A stretch of 64,000 bases of DNA from positions 3,431,001 through 3,495,000 of the forward strand of contig NZ_LR824569.1 in NCBI RefSeq assembly GCF_903969135.1, read 5' to 3'. Source of the stretch: Chryseobacterium sp. JV274 (GTDB taxonomy: Bacteria > Bacteroidota > Bacteroidia > Flavobacteriales > Weeksellaceae). Shown here in pieces: positions 7,564-18,500 of the stretch. The notes beneath the pieces were generated by a model. That model made no database searches and was not told where the DNA came from. It saw only the letters and a list, made by a program, of their open reading frames with translations. Positions within the stretch are counted from its first letter, which is position 1; the number at the start of each line of letters is the position of its first letter. Made by a program: the position numbers and the translations under genes.

Positions 7564-10497
7564 ATGACTAGTAAAACTTTATTTAATTCTAAAGCTTGGA
7601 TACCTCCGGTTGCTGCTTTTTTTCTGGGAATTACCAGTGTAAATGCACAGAATTCCAAGCCGAAAAAAGATAGCCTTCATGAAAAAGAGATTGATGAAGT
7701 AGTAGTGGTAGCTTACGGAAAAGCGAAAAGAAACAGCTATACCGGTTCCGTGGCTACAATTTCCAGCGATAAAATCAATAACAGACCTGTAACGAATATT
7801 ACGAAAGCATTAGAAGGACAGGTTGCAGGGATTCAGACTACCAGTGCATCAGGCCAGCCAGGTGCGGTTTCCACGATCCGAATCAGAGGAATTGGTTCAA
7901 TAAGCGCTTCCAGCGATCCGTTATATGTAGTGGATGGAATTCCTTTTGATGGAAATCTGAACTCTATCAGTCCCAGCGATATCGAATCTATAAGTGTTCT
8001 GAAAGATGCTACAGCAAGTGCTTTGTATGGTTCAAGAGGAGCAAATGGGATTATCATCATTACTACAAAATCAGGTAAGAAAGGGGAAGCGAAAGTTAAT
8101 TTTAATATCAGTCAGGGATTCTCCGGAAGAGCGGTAAAAGACTATGAGCAGGTAAATACAGATCAGTATTTTCAACTTTACTGGGAAGCATTGAGAAATG
8201 GATATCAATCCGGGAAAGTTTCTTCTCAGCAGGCAGCTCAGATGGCAACAGACAACCTTGTTTCTTCATTAGGGATTAATCCATATGGGACAGCTTATCC
8301 AAAGCCGGTAGGTACAGATGGAAAACTATTACCTGGCGCATCACCACTTTGGAATGATGACTGGAGAGATATCTTGCAGAGAGTGGCTTCAAGAAATCAG
8401 GTGGATCTTGATATCAGCGGAGGAAGTGAGAAAAGTAATTATTTCTTCTCTCTGGGGTATCTGGATGATAAAGGAATGGCAATTGAATCAGGATATAAAA
8501 GATATAATACCCGATTGAAAATCAATTCTGAAGTAAAAAAATGGCTGAATGTTGGGGTGAACTTAAGTTATACAAACAGTATTCAGCAGGCACCTACTTC
8601 TTCGGATTCCAAGGCCAGTAACATCATCAATGCGGCAAGATTTATTCCTTCATTCTATCCTTATTATGAAAGAAATGCTGACGGAACTTATATTTTGGAT
8701 GCTGATGGAAACCCGATTTATGATTTTGGAAAATACAGACCCACGAATGCGCTTCAGAATCAAAATGCCGCAGCAACCTTACCATTAGACAAAAACGAAA
8801 ATAAAGAGGACAACTTTTCAGGGAAAGGATTTATGGAATTTACTTTCTTGCCGGAGTTAAAATTCAAGACGAGCTTCTCTGTGGATTTGGTGAATTATAA
8901 CGGACATTATTATTCAAATCCATTATTGGGGCAAGGCGCAGAGATTGGAGGATCGGTGACGAAAACCAATACCAGAACGCTTTCTTATACAACAAGTAAT
9001 ATTCTGACGTATGATAAAAAGTTTGGAAAACATCATGTCAATGCATTAGCAGGGCACGAATTTTATAAATATGATTATCAGACAATCTCCGGAACAAGAA
9101 GTCAGTTCTCACTGCCTTACTATTATGAGCCGGATGCCGCTTCTTTACTGGGAAGTTTCAGCGGAAACAGTAATAAATTGAGTTTATTGAGTTTCCTTGG
9201 AAAAGTAGAGTATGATTACAACAATACCTATTTCTTATCTGCATCAGGAAGGGCAGACAGTTCATCGAGATTTGCAAAAGATAACAGATGGGGAAGATTC
9301 TGGTCAGTAGGAGGTTCATGGAAAATTTCAAACGAAGAATTTGTCAAAAGTTTAAATGTTTTCAATCAATTGACATTGCGTGCCAGCTATGGAGGACAAG
9401 GAAATGATAAACTGCTTAGACCAAACGGACAGCCGCTTTATTATGCTTATCAGGAGTTGTACAGATTTATCAGCCTTGGTGGAGAACCGGGAACAACACT
9501 GGAAAAAACGTCTACCAATAATGTGAAATGGGAAACCAACCTTAATTTAAATGTAGGATTGGAATTCGCAATTCTGAATAACAGAATTAAAGGGAATATC
9601 GAATATTTTAAAAGAAAAAGTCAGGACCTTTTGTTTAATATGCCTGTAGCACCATCATTGGGAATCAGTGATTATCCGGCGAATATCGGAACCATTCAGA
9701 ACACAGGATTTGAATTTTCATTATTCACAACACCCATTAAGAATGATAATTTCCAATGGAATGTAGATGTGAATCTGAGTACTTTAAACAATAAGGTAAC
9801 GAAATTACCCGGAGGTTCTCTTGTGGTAGGAACTAAGTTGTTGACAGTAGGAGGTTCGGTATACGACTTCTTTATTCCGGAGTGGGCTGGAGTTGATCCA
9901 AGCAATGGAAAGCCTTTGTGGAAAACAGTTGCTACCGATGCCAGCGGAAATTCAGTAGAAGGAACGACTTCGGAATATTCAAAAGCCACAAAGTTGTTAC
10001 AAGGTTCAGCTTTGCCTAAGCTGACAGGAGGAATCAGTACAAGTATTACTTATAAGAATTTTGATTTTTCAGGATTACTGACATTCAAAATCGGAGGAAA
10101 AATTCTAGATACGGATTATACTTCCATTATGCATAACGGAAGTGCGGGAGGACGTGCATGGAGCGCTGAAATGTTAAACAGATGGACTCCGGAAAATCCA
10201 TATACGGATGTTCCTGGATTAAGTACAACAACGAATAACTGGACCTCAACCTCTTCAAGATTCCTTTACTCCGGAACGTATGCAAGACTTAAAAATGTAA
10301 GCTTAGGATATACCCTTCCCGAGGATTATTTTGAGAAAATAGGACTTAAGAAATTCAGAATTTATATCCAGGCAGAAAATCTTCTGACCTTCTATAAACA
10401 TAAAGGGATGGATCCTGAACAGGCTTTGGACGGAACAACGTATTACAGATATCCGGCAATGAGAACAATTACTTTTGGTCTTCAGGCAACTCTTTAA
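7564..10497 (+). CDS. SusC/RagA-family TonB-dependent outer-membrane transporter
   Basis: A 977-residue TonB-linked receptor expected to import a small or oligomeric nutrient across the outer membrane with its SusD partner. After a signal peptide ending near VNAQ it has the TonB-box-like EIDEVVVVAYG, then the plug domain with GSVATISSDKI, IRIRGIGSI, PLYVVDGIP, VLKDATASALYGSRGANGIIIITTK, and a long beta-barrel ending TFGLQATL. The N-terminal carboxypeptidase-regulatory-like domain common in SusC proteins is missing. I chose the ATG at 7564 over the TTG two codons earlier. It follows a SAM-I riboswitch, which suggests the substrate relates to methionine or sulfur metabolism; that is inference. 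Confidence 0.92.
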   Translation: MTSKTLFNSKAWIPPVAAFFLGITSVNAQNSKPKKDSLHEKEIDEVVVVAYGKAKRNSYTGSVATISSDKINNRPVTNITKALEGQVAGIQTTSASGQPGAVSTIRIRGIGSISASSDPLYVVDGIPFDGNLNSISPSDIESISVLKDATASALYGSRGANGIIIITTKSGKKGEAKVNFNISQGFSGRAVKDYEQVNTDQYFQLYWEALRNGYQSGKVSSQQAAQMATDNLVSSLGINPYGTAYPKPVGTDGKLLPGASPLWNDDWRDILQRVASRNQVDLDISGGSEKSNYFFSLGYLDDKGMAIESGYKRYNTRLKINSEVKKWLNVGVNLSYTNSIQQAPTSSDSKASNIINAARFIPSFYPYYERNADGTYILDADGNPIYDFGKYRPTNALQNQNAAATLPLDKNENKEDNFSGKGFMEFTFLPELKFKTSFSVDLVNYNGHYYSNPLLGQGAEIGGSVTKTNTRTLSYTTSNILTYDKKFGKHHVNALAGHEFYKYDYQTISGTRSQFSLPYYYEPDAASLLGSFSGNSNKLSLLSFLGKVEYDYNNTYFLSASGRADSSSRFAKDNRWGRFWSVGGSWKISNEEFVKSLNVFNQLTLRASYGGQGNDKLLRPNGQPLYYAYQELYRFISLGGEPGTTLEKTSTNNVKWETNLNLNVGLEFAILNNRIKGNIEYFKRKSQDLLFNMPVAPSLGISDYPANIGTIQNTGFEFSLFTTPIKNDNFQWNVDVNLSTLNNKVTKLPGGSLVVGTKLLTVGGSVYDFFIPEWAGVDPSNGKPLWKTVATDASGNSVEGTTSEYSKATKLLQGSALPKLTGGISTSITYKNFDFSGLLTFKIGGKILDTDYTSIMHNGSAGGRAWSAEMLNRWTPENPYTDVPGLSTTTNNWTSTSSRFLYSGTYARLKNVSLGYTLPEDYFEKIGLKKFRIYIQAENLLTFYKHKGMDPEQALDGTTYYRYPAMRTITFGLQATL

Positions 10498-10514
10498 CCT
10501 TTAAAATTGAAACA

Positions 10515-12008
10515 ATGAAAAAATTAAAATATCTATCATTTGCTGTTATCGGATTTTTGTCACTGACAAGCTGTGAAAGTGAACTGGATACCGCTCCAAC
10601 TGATCAGGCTAGCAGTGTAGAAGTTTTCAAAACAGCTGAAAGTGCAGAAACTGTAGTAAACGGTACGTGGGCAAAATTTAATAACGACGGAACAACGTAT
10701 GCCAATATTGGGTATTCTACAGTTTTAAGAGCCAGTGATGCGATGGGAAGTGATGTGGCTGTATTGACTAATAAATATGGTTTTGCTTCAACCTATGCAT
10801 TTACTGAAATGGTAAACAGTACAGCAAGCAGACCTTTATTTATCTGGACGATGTTGTATTCCACCATCAATAATATGAATAATGTGATTACAAGAATTGA
10901 TGGAACGGAAGGCAGTCAGGAGAAAAAGAATCAGGTGAAAGGTCAGGCTAAAGCATTGCGTGCTTTCTGTTATCTGAATCTGGCAAGCTTTTATCAGTTC
11001 AGCTATCTGAAAGATAAGTCAGCTTTGACAGCTCCCATTTATACTGAACCTTCCACAACAAGTACAGTAGGGAAGAAGAGAGCAAGTCTTGAAGAAATTT
11101 ATACTTTGATTAAAAGTGATCTTACCGAGGCAGATAACCTGTTGAAAACTTATACGAGAAATAACAAAGATAAGATCAACCGTGCTGTAGTGAACGGTCT
11201 TTTGGCAAGAACTTACCTGAATACCGGGGAATGGAGTAAGGCTTCAGCATCTGCAAAAATTGCAAGAGAAGGTTTTCCGTTGATGGCTCCTGAAAAATAC
11301 AAAGATGGTTTTAATGACATCAATAATGCAGAATGGATCTGGGGACACGGGCAAACGCAGGAACAGTCTGATGCAAGTTATGCCTTCCATTATCTGGATG
11401 TGTCTTCATCAGGAAGTTATTATTACAGTTTTATGGCAGATCCTTATTTTAAAGATCTCTTTGATGCCAATGATATCAGATCTCAGTTATTTTCATGGGA
11501 TGGACAAAAAGGAAGGGAAGGATTGTTGAGGTATGCTAAGTTTAAATTTAAACCAACCCTTATTGCAGATATCGTTTATATGAGAGCTGCTGAAATGTAT
11601 CTGATTGAAGCTGAAGCTGAAGCCAGAACTGGAAATGTCTCTCAGGCGGTAGCCGTTCTTAATCAGTTGAAATCTGCCAGAAATGCCAATATTTATAATG
11701 GTTCATTATCACAGAATGAGGTTGTAGCAGCAGTTCTGGTTGAAAGAAGAAAAGAATTGTTTGGAGAAGGCTTCTCCCTTTCAGATATTATCAGAACGCA
11801 GGGTACGGTGGTAAGAAAACCGTTTGTAGATGCTGATGGTAAACCGATAAAAGTTCAGATTACTACACCGGACGGAACCGTGAAAATAGTAGACGGTAAA
11901 GGACATTCTGTTCTTGATTTTCCGGATAAATCTGCTTTCACAGCCAACAGTAATTATTATTTATTCAGTATTCCACAAAGAGAATCTGAAAACAACCCGA
12001 ATTTATAA
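10515..12008 (+). CDS. SusD/RagB-family nutrient-binding lipoprotein
   Basis: A 497-residue surface lipoprotein. The signal ends with LTSCESE, and Cys20 is the lipidation site. It has SusD features: an N-terminal TPR-like helical region (GQAKALRAFCYLNLASFY, LLARTYLNTGEWSKA), a central variable part, and the C-terminal block ADIVYMRAAEMYLIEAEAEAR with VERRKELFGEGF. It lies 17 bases after the SusC stop and ends at a strong terminator, so it is the second gene of the SAM-riboswitch operon. SusD proteins cap the SusC barrel and bind the substrate. Confidence 0.92.
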   Translation: MKKLKYLSFAVIGFLSLTSCESELDTAPTDQASSVEVFKTAESAETVVNGTWAKFNNDGTTYANIGYSTVLRASDAMGSDVAVLTNKYGFASTYAFTEMVNSTASRPLFIWTMLYSTINNMNNVITRIDGTEGSQEKKNQVKGQAKALRAFCYLNLASFYQFSYLKDKSALTAPIYTEPSTTSTVGKKRASLEEIYTLIKSDLTEADNLLKTYTRNNKDKINRAVVNGLLARTYLNTGEWSKASASAKIAREGFPLMAPEKYKDGFNDINNAEWIWGHGQTQEQSDASYAFHYLDVSSSGSYYYSFMADPYFKDLFDANDIRSQLFSWDGQKGREGLLRYAKFKFKPTLIADIVYMRAAEMYLIEAEAEARTGNVSQAVAVLNQLKSARNANIYNGSLSQNEVVAAVLVERRKELFGEGFSLSDIIRTQGTVVRKPFVDADGKPIKVQITTPDGTVKIVDGKGHSVLDFPDKSAFTANSNYYLFSIPQRESENNPNL

Positions 12009-12040
12009 GAGGACATACTTATAATTAGATTTGATTTTTA

Positions 12041-12066
12041 GCCACTGCTTTTGCGGTGGCTTTTTT
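12041..12066 (+). terminator. Terminator of the susCD operon
   Basis: GCCAC (12041-12045) and GTGGC (12056-12060) form a short stem extended by GC/GC, followed by six T at 12061-12066. Confidence 0.8.
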
Positions 12067-12071
12067 GCTTA

Positions 12072-12107
12072 AAAAAAGAGACTGCCTTAAAAGACAGTCT
12101 CTTTTTT
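12072..12107 (-). terminator. Terminator of the RHS operon
   Basis: A 13-base perfect stem, AAAAAAGAGACTG (12072-12084) with CAGTCTCTTTTTT (12095-12107), begins two bases after the stop of the minus-strand lipoprotein gene and gives a T-run on that strand. Confidence 0.85.
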
Positions 12108-12108
12108 A

Positions 12109-12573
12109 TTAATAATTTTTAAATTCAACCTTGTTTTCTTTTATATGCATATGATTATCGTTACCCTCCTTGTGGAATTTGCTTAAGCTTATATCTATAC
12201 TGTCATATAATTTATTGGTGAGTATTTCCTGTTTGGTTTTCCTCAGATTCTCTCTCTTAATAAAATAAAATATTAAAGTCTTATAAACCTTATTGTTATC
12301 ATAATCTCCTAAAGGAAAAAATAATGTTTTGTTTGTATACATCGTAACATATTCGGGCTTTAAGTAAGGTCTAATTTCTTTTGTATTGGAACTATCATAA
12401 CCATATGAAAATATCTCAAAGGGTTTGGAAAGGTCTGTATTATCAAAATGAAATTTGTCTATGATAAAAATATCAGAATTTGTTTCATTGTATATAGTCA
12501 TTTCTGCACCTTCCTTAATTTTGGATGTGCAAGAAAAAACGACAAGGCATATTGCTAATAAAAAAAGTTTCAT
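12109..12573 (-). CDS. Small lipoprotein downstream of the RHS gene, candidate immunity protein
   Basis: A 154-residue protein starting at the ATG 12573, which gives a clean lipoprotein signal MKLFLLAICLVVFSC with lipidation at Cys15. An in-frame ATG further upstream (12606) would put residues before the signal and overlap the RHS gene, so it was not used. The mature part is Lys/Asp/Tyr-rich, with no family I recognise. It starts 14 bases after the RHS stop and shares its terminator, the position where polymorphic toxins keep their immunity gene. The immunity role is inferred only from position, envelope targeting and size. Confidence 0.7.
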   Translation of the reverse strand: MKLFLLAICLVVFSCTSKIKEGAEMTIYNETNSDIFIIDKFHFDNTDLSKPFEIFSYGYDSSNTKEIRPYLKPEYVTMYTNKTLFFPLGDYDNNKVYKTLIFYFIKRENLRKTKQEILTNKLYDSIDISLSKFHKEGNDNHMHIKENKVEFKNY

Positions 12574-12587
12574 AATTTTTACATTTA

Positions 12588-15500
12588 TTATGGGTTGGTA
12601 TTCCATGATGTTGGAATCGGTATTCCCTTTATTAATAGATATTTAGTGAATATATCAATGTATTTTTGTGCAAGAGGACTCGCTAAATTTTCCCAGACAT
12701 TAAAAGATAATCCTCTATTGGTAAAATAATCATAAGACAATTGATTTGCCCAGGTTTCTGTCCAAAATTGGTTGTGCCCTAAATATGTGTTTTTTGATGC
12801 ACTGTAAATACTACTTGGTGCTATTATTTCATAGAAAGCCGCCTCCCCAACTTTTTTCGCTTGTAATACATGTCCATATTCATGAGTAAATAAATCATAG
12901 GTTCCAGATTTTCCAAATATATCTTTTAAAGCAAAGGCTCCTTTGCCAACAACCATTTGATTTGGTGGTAAGGTTAATCCTCCAGATTGAGCGCCGTTAC
13001 CAAATCCAACAGATGATTCATAAACATTTACACCTCTATATTGTCCAACATATTTTGCTTGAATTTTACTGTTTAAAACTTCAGTATCAACACCATGTGC
13101 TCCAAAACCTTTTGATAAATCTAGCTCTGCTTTGCCACTCCAGAATTTTGCTCCAGCTTGTTTACCTCCTGTTTTTGAATAAAAACCAATTGTATAAGAA
13201 ATTGCTGCTGTCGCTCCACCAATTACAGCACCTTTCAAAACACCCTCAAGAAAATTATCTCCGTTAATTAATGATGTTACTCCGCCGGTTCCAGCTCCTG
13301 CCAAAGCTCCATTGCCAATAGAAGACCAGAAACCACCTGCGCTAAAAACCTGTCCTAAGCCTGCCGAGACCGCTCCGGTAATAGATCCTACTAGTATGGA
13401 TTTCGCAAAACCTCCCCAACTCCAGTTTCCAGAAAATGCTGCGTTTAGTGCATAAGAAGCGGCACCTATTGCTGCTCCTATGATAGCTCCTGTTGCTACT
13501 GTTCCCCAGAAAATAGGTAAGGCTGCAAATATGGCAAATACAAACTCTCCACTTGGGTCATTAAACATCAGTGGATTATTCAGTACATACCCATACTTAT
13601 TATAGTTTTGGGTATTGAATTTATCCTGTATATTTTCATCTGCATTTAAGAATCTTCTTAATAAAGGATCATATAGCCTTCCATTCATGTGGATGATTCC
13701 TAGTTCTGCAAAATGCTCATGGCTGGTATAACCACGATCTATTATCAGATCCTTCGACAAGCTCAGGATGGCATTTTGATCGGTGATAATAGCTTCGTTT
13801 CCAATCTGAAGATGGGTGAAATTACCCCAGGCATCGAAGTGCCTTTGTTCTAATTTGTTTCCAGCTTCATCACTGATTGCTAAGATGCTTCCAATATAAT
13901 CTTTATGCAAAAATTTATAAGAACCACTACTCTCCGTAAAGTTTTTTAAATATACAATATTTGAGTCATAAGGTGTTCCGCCAATATAAAGAATGTGCTT
14001 TTCTTTTCCGGTTGTATTATCTTTTACTACTTCATAGCTTCCATCTTCACTGTAAAATTTAGTAAACTTACCTTCTCCATCGGTATTGAAATTACCTCCA
14101 TAGGTTACTCTCTGTCTCATTGAAGTTAAGCCATACTGGAAGACTGCATCTCCTTTCATTCCGTCAATGAATACCGGGTCATTGTTCTCATTATAGGTAA
14201 TGCTTTGTATTAAATCATTATTATAATTCTGTTCTCCGGCAGCATTAAGGGTCATGCCTGTAGCCTGATAAATCTTAGTAGCATTTTCAAACTTGATTGT
14301 TCCTACCTGATCATTTTGGGTAATTCTTCCTTTGATGTCATAAACATTTCTGTTGGCTGTTGGTTTGATTCCGGTTATAGGATTTGTCCAGTTGACTAAA
14401 CGATTATTATCATCATAATCAAAAGACTCATTAATGTTAAAATCTCCTCCGGTAGTTCTACTCTTCAATTCATTTTTTATAGCATCGAATGAATAAGAAA
14501 TTTGCAGGATACTTGGTTTTACTGCTGAGGAATGATTCACGTTTGTCAGAAAACCATTGGTACCATAGGTATTATTGATATCTGCAGCTCCCAGTTTAGT
14601 TTTTAGTACCTGTCCTTTGGCATTGGTTTCTTTAAGTTCCCACAATATCTTACCTGTTACCTTATCCTTAATCTGATACAGTTCACCATTCCAAGCACTG
14701 TAAACGTTCTCAATTTGAACTTTAGTAAGGATACCGGAAGAATAGAGCTGCTTTTCATAAGAGCTTACTCTTGCTTTATCATCATAGGTAATTCCTTTGT
14801 GGATAAAATATTTACCATTACTGCTTTCGGATGAAGATAAGAGTCTTCCCTGTGGATCATATGTCACATTAGAGCTGTAAGCCTTTCCTTTAGATGTTCC
14901 TGATTTGGAAATAATTCTGCCTTTATTATCGTATGAATACGAAATTATTTTATTGGTCGCCTGTCCTCCGTCTGTCGTTGAAATTTCTATCTGAGAAATA
15001 AGCTGGCCTAAATTATTATAATTAAATTCTTTGGTCCCTTTTGGGCTGATTGTTTTTTTCGGCTGGCCAAGCCCATCATATTCATATTTGTAAATACCAT
15101 TGGACGGATCATTAAACTCTGATTTTCTACCCCAGGAGTCGTACTTAGTAGACACCATGTTTTCAGCATATTGTGCTTTTATCTGTTCACCTGCTGCATT
15201 ATAACTAAACTGAATTTTTCCACCTTTGTCTGTAGAAGAGACTGTATTACCTAAGACATCATTAGTTTTTGAAGTCGTTCTGCCATAGCCATTAATTTCC
15301 CTTACAGTTGTTGTTAAACCAGAAATAGAGGTCTCCATTTGTTTGCCATTGAATGAGGCTGCCGTGACTTTAGTAGGAAATACCGTATCATCATAAACAA
15401 TGGTATTCCACATATTGGCAGTTTGCCCTTCAAAGTAAGGCTCAGACTCTTTGGTCTTTCTTCCTAGTACATCATATTGAGTTTCCTGAGAAATATATTG

Positions 15501-18500
15501 CCCCTGACCAAATGCTTTGGTAGAAACTTTATATTGCTGTCCTAATCTATTGGTGTATTTTTTTGAAATATCTCCATTCGGATTATACTGTGTAACAGTG
15601 ATGTTAGAATTGTTGTCTCTGTTATACTGATAAGTTGTTGTACCTCCAATATTGGTTTTAGAAGTCGATAATGTCCCCCAACCATCGTATACGTTAACAA
15701 GTGTATTTCCTAAAGCATCAGTTTGTTTTTTTATCTGTCCCCAATCATTATATTCAATATTGGTTTCTAATCCTAAATGATCTGTTTTCTTTACAACGAA
15801 TATTCCCTTAGGATCATACAGAGTTCCATTTGTTTGGCTTTGGGAGTTCACACTATTACTGATTGTCTTCTGGGTTATATTTCCAAAATCATCATAATTG
15901 TATGTTTCAAGCAAATATCCCGTATTATCCCGATTCCAGGTTTTTAATGTTTTTAGCAGGTTATTTTCATAGGTGTATTCTTCTTTGGAAGATTTTGTGT
16001 CACCATAAACTTGAAGTGTTTCTGTTTTGCTTTTTGGACGTCCTGCAAAATAATCAGAACCTGCTGCTGATATATTATGAATGTATTCAAAATCAGAAGT
16101 GGTTACAGCATAACCATTATTTACATTGGTTACTGTCTGTTTCGGAAGATAATAATCTCCATAAATAATAGAGCTGCTTGCTATTGCTCCAGTGAGGAAA
16201 TCCTTAGTTTTAGTGCTTTTTGGAACGGTAGCTGTAACAATTTTCGATTTATCGGCATCGGAAACAGGAGTGTTTGTCACCTGTCCGTTTAGCAATTTAT
16301 AAACCTCATATACAGTGGATTTAAAGCTTAATAACAGGGAATTGTTCTCAGAAATATCTGTAGGAAAAATATTACTTTCATTATTCGTTCTGATGCTCCA
16401 TTCTTTTACAGGGGCCCCATCAAAAAGAGGGTCAATCTCTACTCCTGACCATATTTTAGTATTTTCAAATCCATCAGCATACCATGAGCTGCGGGCAGAC
16501 TGATGATAGCCCATCATTCCTTTGCCCTGTAAATGTCCTGTTATTCCTCTGTAACGGAAGTCTTGTTTTCTTCCTTCCTGTCTAAGCTGAGCTATAGCAT
16601 AGGATTGGTCTGCTCTGCTTAAAGAAAAATAAGGATAATATTCTTTTTTTACTTTTTGATAGAAATTAGGAAGTACCGGATTATTGGGAATCACCTCCAA
16701 ATAATCTGCTGATGTAACGATGTCACCTTGGGTAATAGTTTGTACTAGAGATAATGTTCCGACAGGTGATGGAGATTTAAGTTTATGCATCCTTTCTTTC
16801 CAGAACAATAAGATATCGTAATAATTGTTGTTGGATTTTACCTGTGAAGTAATTGGAGAGAATAAAGCAAATTCACCATTACCGGTTACATAATTATTTT
16901 CTCCATAATTATAACTGGTATAGAAATCAGGGCTGCCATTTGTCGTGGCTCCATTAGCAGTATAAACAGCAATAGTATACCCATAATATCTCTTAAGTAT
17001 AACTCCGCTGGAATTTACCACCCCTGCTTTATTAAAAGAGTTGATGTGCACAATATCAGACTTGCCATCCCTATTAATATCTGATGTGGTGTAAAAATTC
17101 CTGTAAATATTAAAAGTCGGATAGTTGCTGTTTTGATAGTCATCGGGCTTTCTATATTTCAAAAAGTCTGTTTTTAAAATATTGGAAAACCCTTTTCCTG
17201 TGCCCATATAAAACCTCCAGTTATCTTTTTCCTGAGTATCTGTGGTAGGGATTGTAAAGTCAAGGTTTCCATCACCATTGAAATCTCCAAACAACACAGG
17301 AGATTCTTGTGCTTTTGTTTCAGCTAAACTACCTGTGAATTTTATCTTTTTAAGATACTGGTTAGGAGATGTTTTTATAAACTCAAATACAGTGTAATCA
17401 GTATTGGATATGTTGATAATATCAACCTTTCCATCATGATCTATATCCAGATATTTTTGATTTGTATAAAAACTTTCATGCCAACCCCTCTCTTGGGAAT
17501 ATGTAGAGATAGGATTGGTTGAATTTTTCAGGTCTATGATAAATTTATCAGTAAATCCATTGGTTGAACTAGAGCTTGTTAAATTAAGGAAAATATCTGA
17601 GATCCCATCTCCGTTAATATCACCTTCATTCAAGGTAGCATCGCATACAGTACATACAGTTGGGGATATTGCCTTTTCAAATACCTTAACAAAAGTATTA
17701 TTTCTAAATATATAACCTAATACTTTGCCGTTCTCATATTGAATTATCCCATTTCCATTATGAATCTGTCCTTCTTCATCTAACAATGTGTTAATAACTT
17801 TAGCCTCTGTATTAAAAGTTTTACCAGTAGAAATATCAGTAAAGGTATTATTGAGGCCGCCAAGCTTCACTACACCACTATTCAGGGAGAAATCCAAATA
17901 TCCATCACCGTTAAAGTCTCCAGTTAATTTTACATTGTCAAAACTCTCTAAATTATTGTCTGAAAATTCTAAAACAGGCTGTGTAGGAGTTGGATAGGTA
18001 AAAGAGGCAGGATTGGCAGCATTGTTCTCGCTATTATACTCAGTTATTTTATCAACGATCTCATAATTCGTTCCGTTTTTTAGATAATTAACTGCATATC
18101 GTTTAAATGGATTTCCATTTGAATTGACTTTAATTTCAGATAATAATTGAGTTTGTAGGAAACGAATGCCTCCTGCGTAAGAATCCTCTATTAGACTTCT
18201 ATCAATATAGGTAAAATCTATTCTGTTAAAATGAGATTTATTCAAAGTCTCATTTCCTCCCCATTGAATGCTTGAAATAATGGCTACATTAGAAACTCCT
18301 GCTTGTAAATAGTCATAAGTAATATAATTACTTTTAATATCTTTCCATTTTACAATATTATATTCAATAGGAGTTCTGGCATTACTGAGTCCAGAGCCTG
18401 TTGCTCCATACCAGGCCTGAGATCCATCCTCAAAAATTACTTCCCAATATTCGGGGCCTTGCCAAGCTTGTCCGGTAATCGATCCAATAGATTTTATTTT

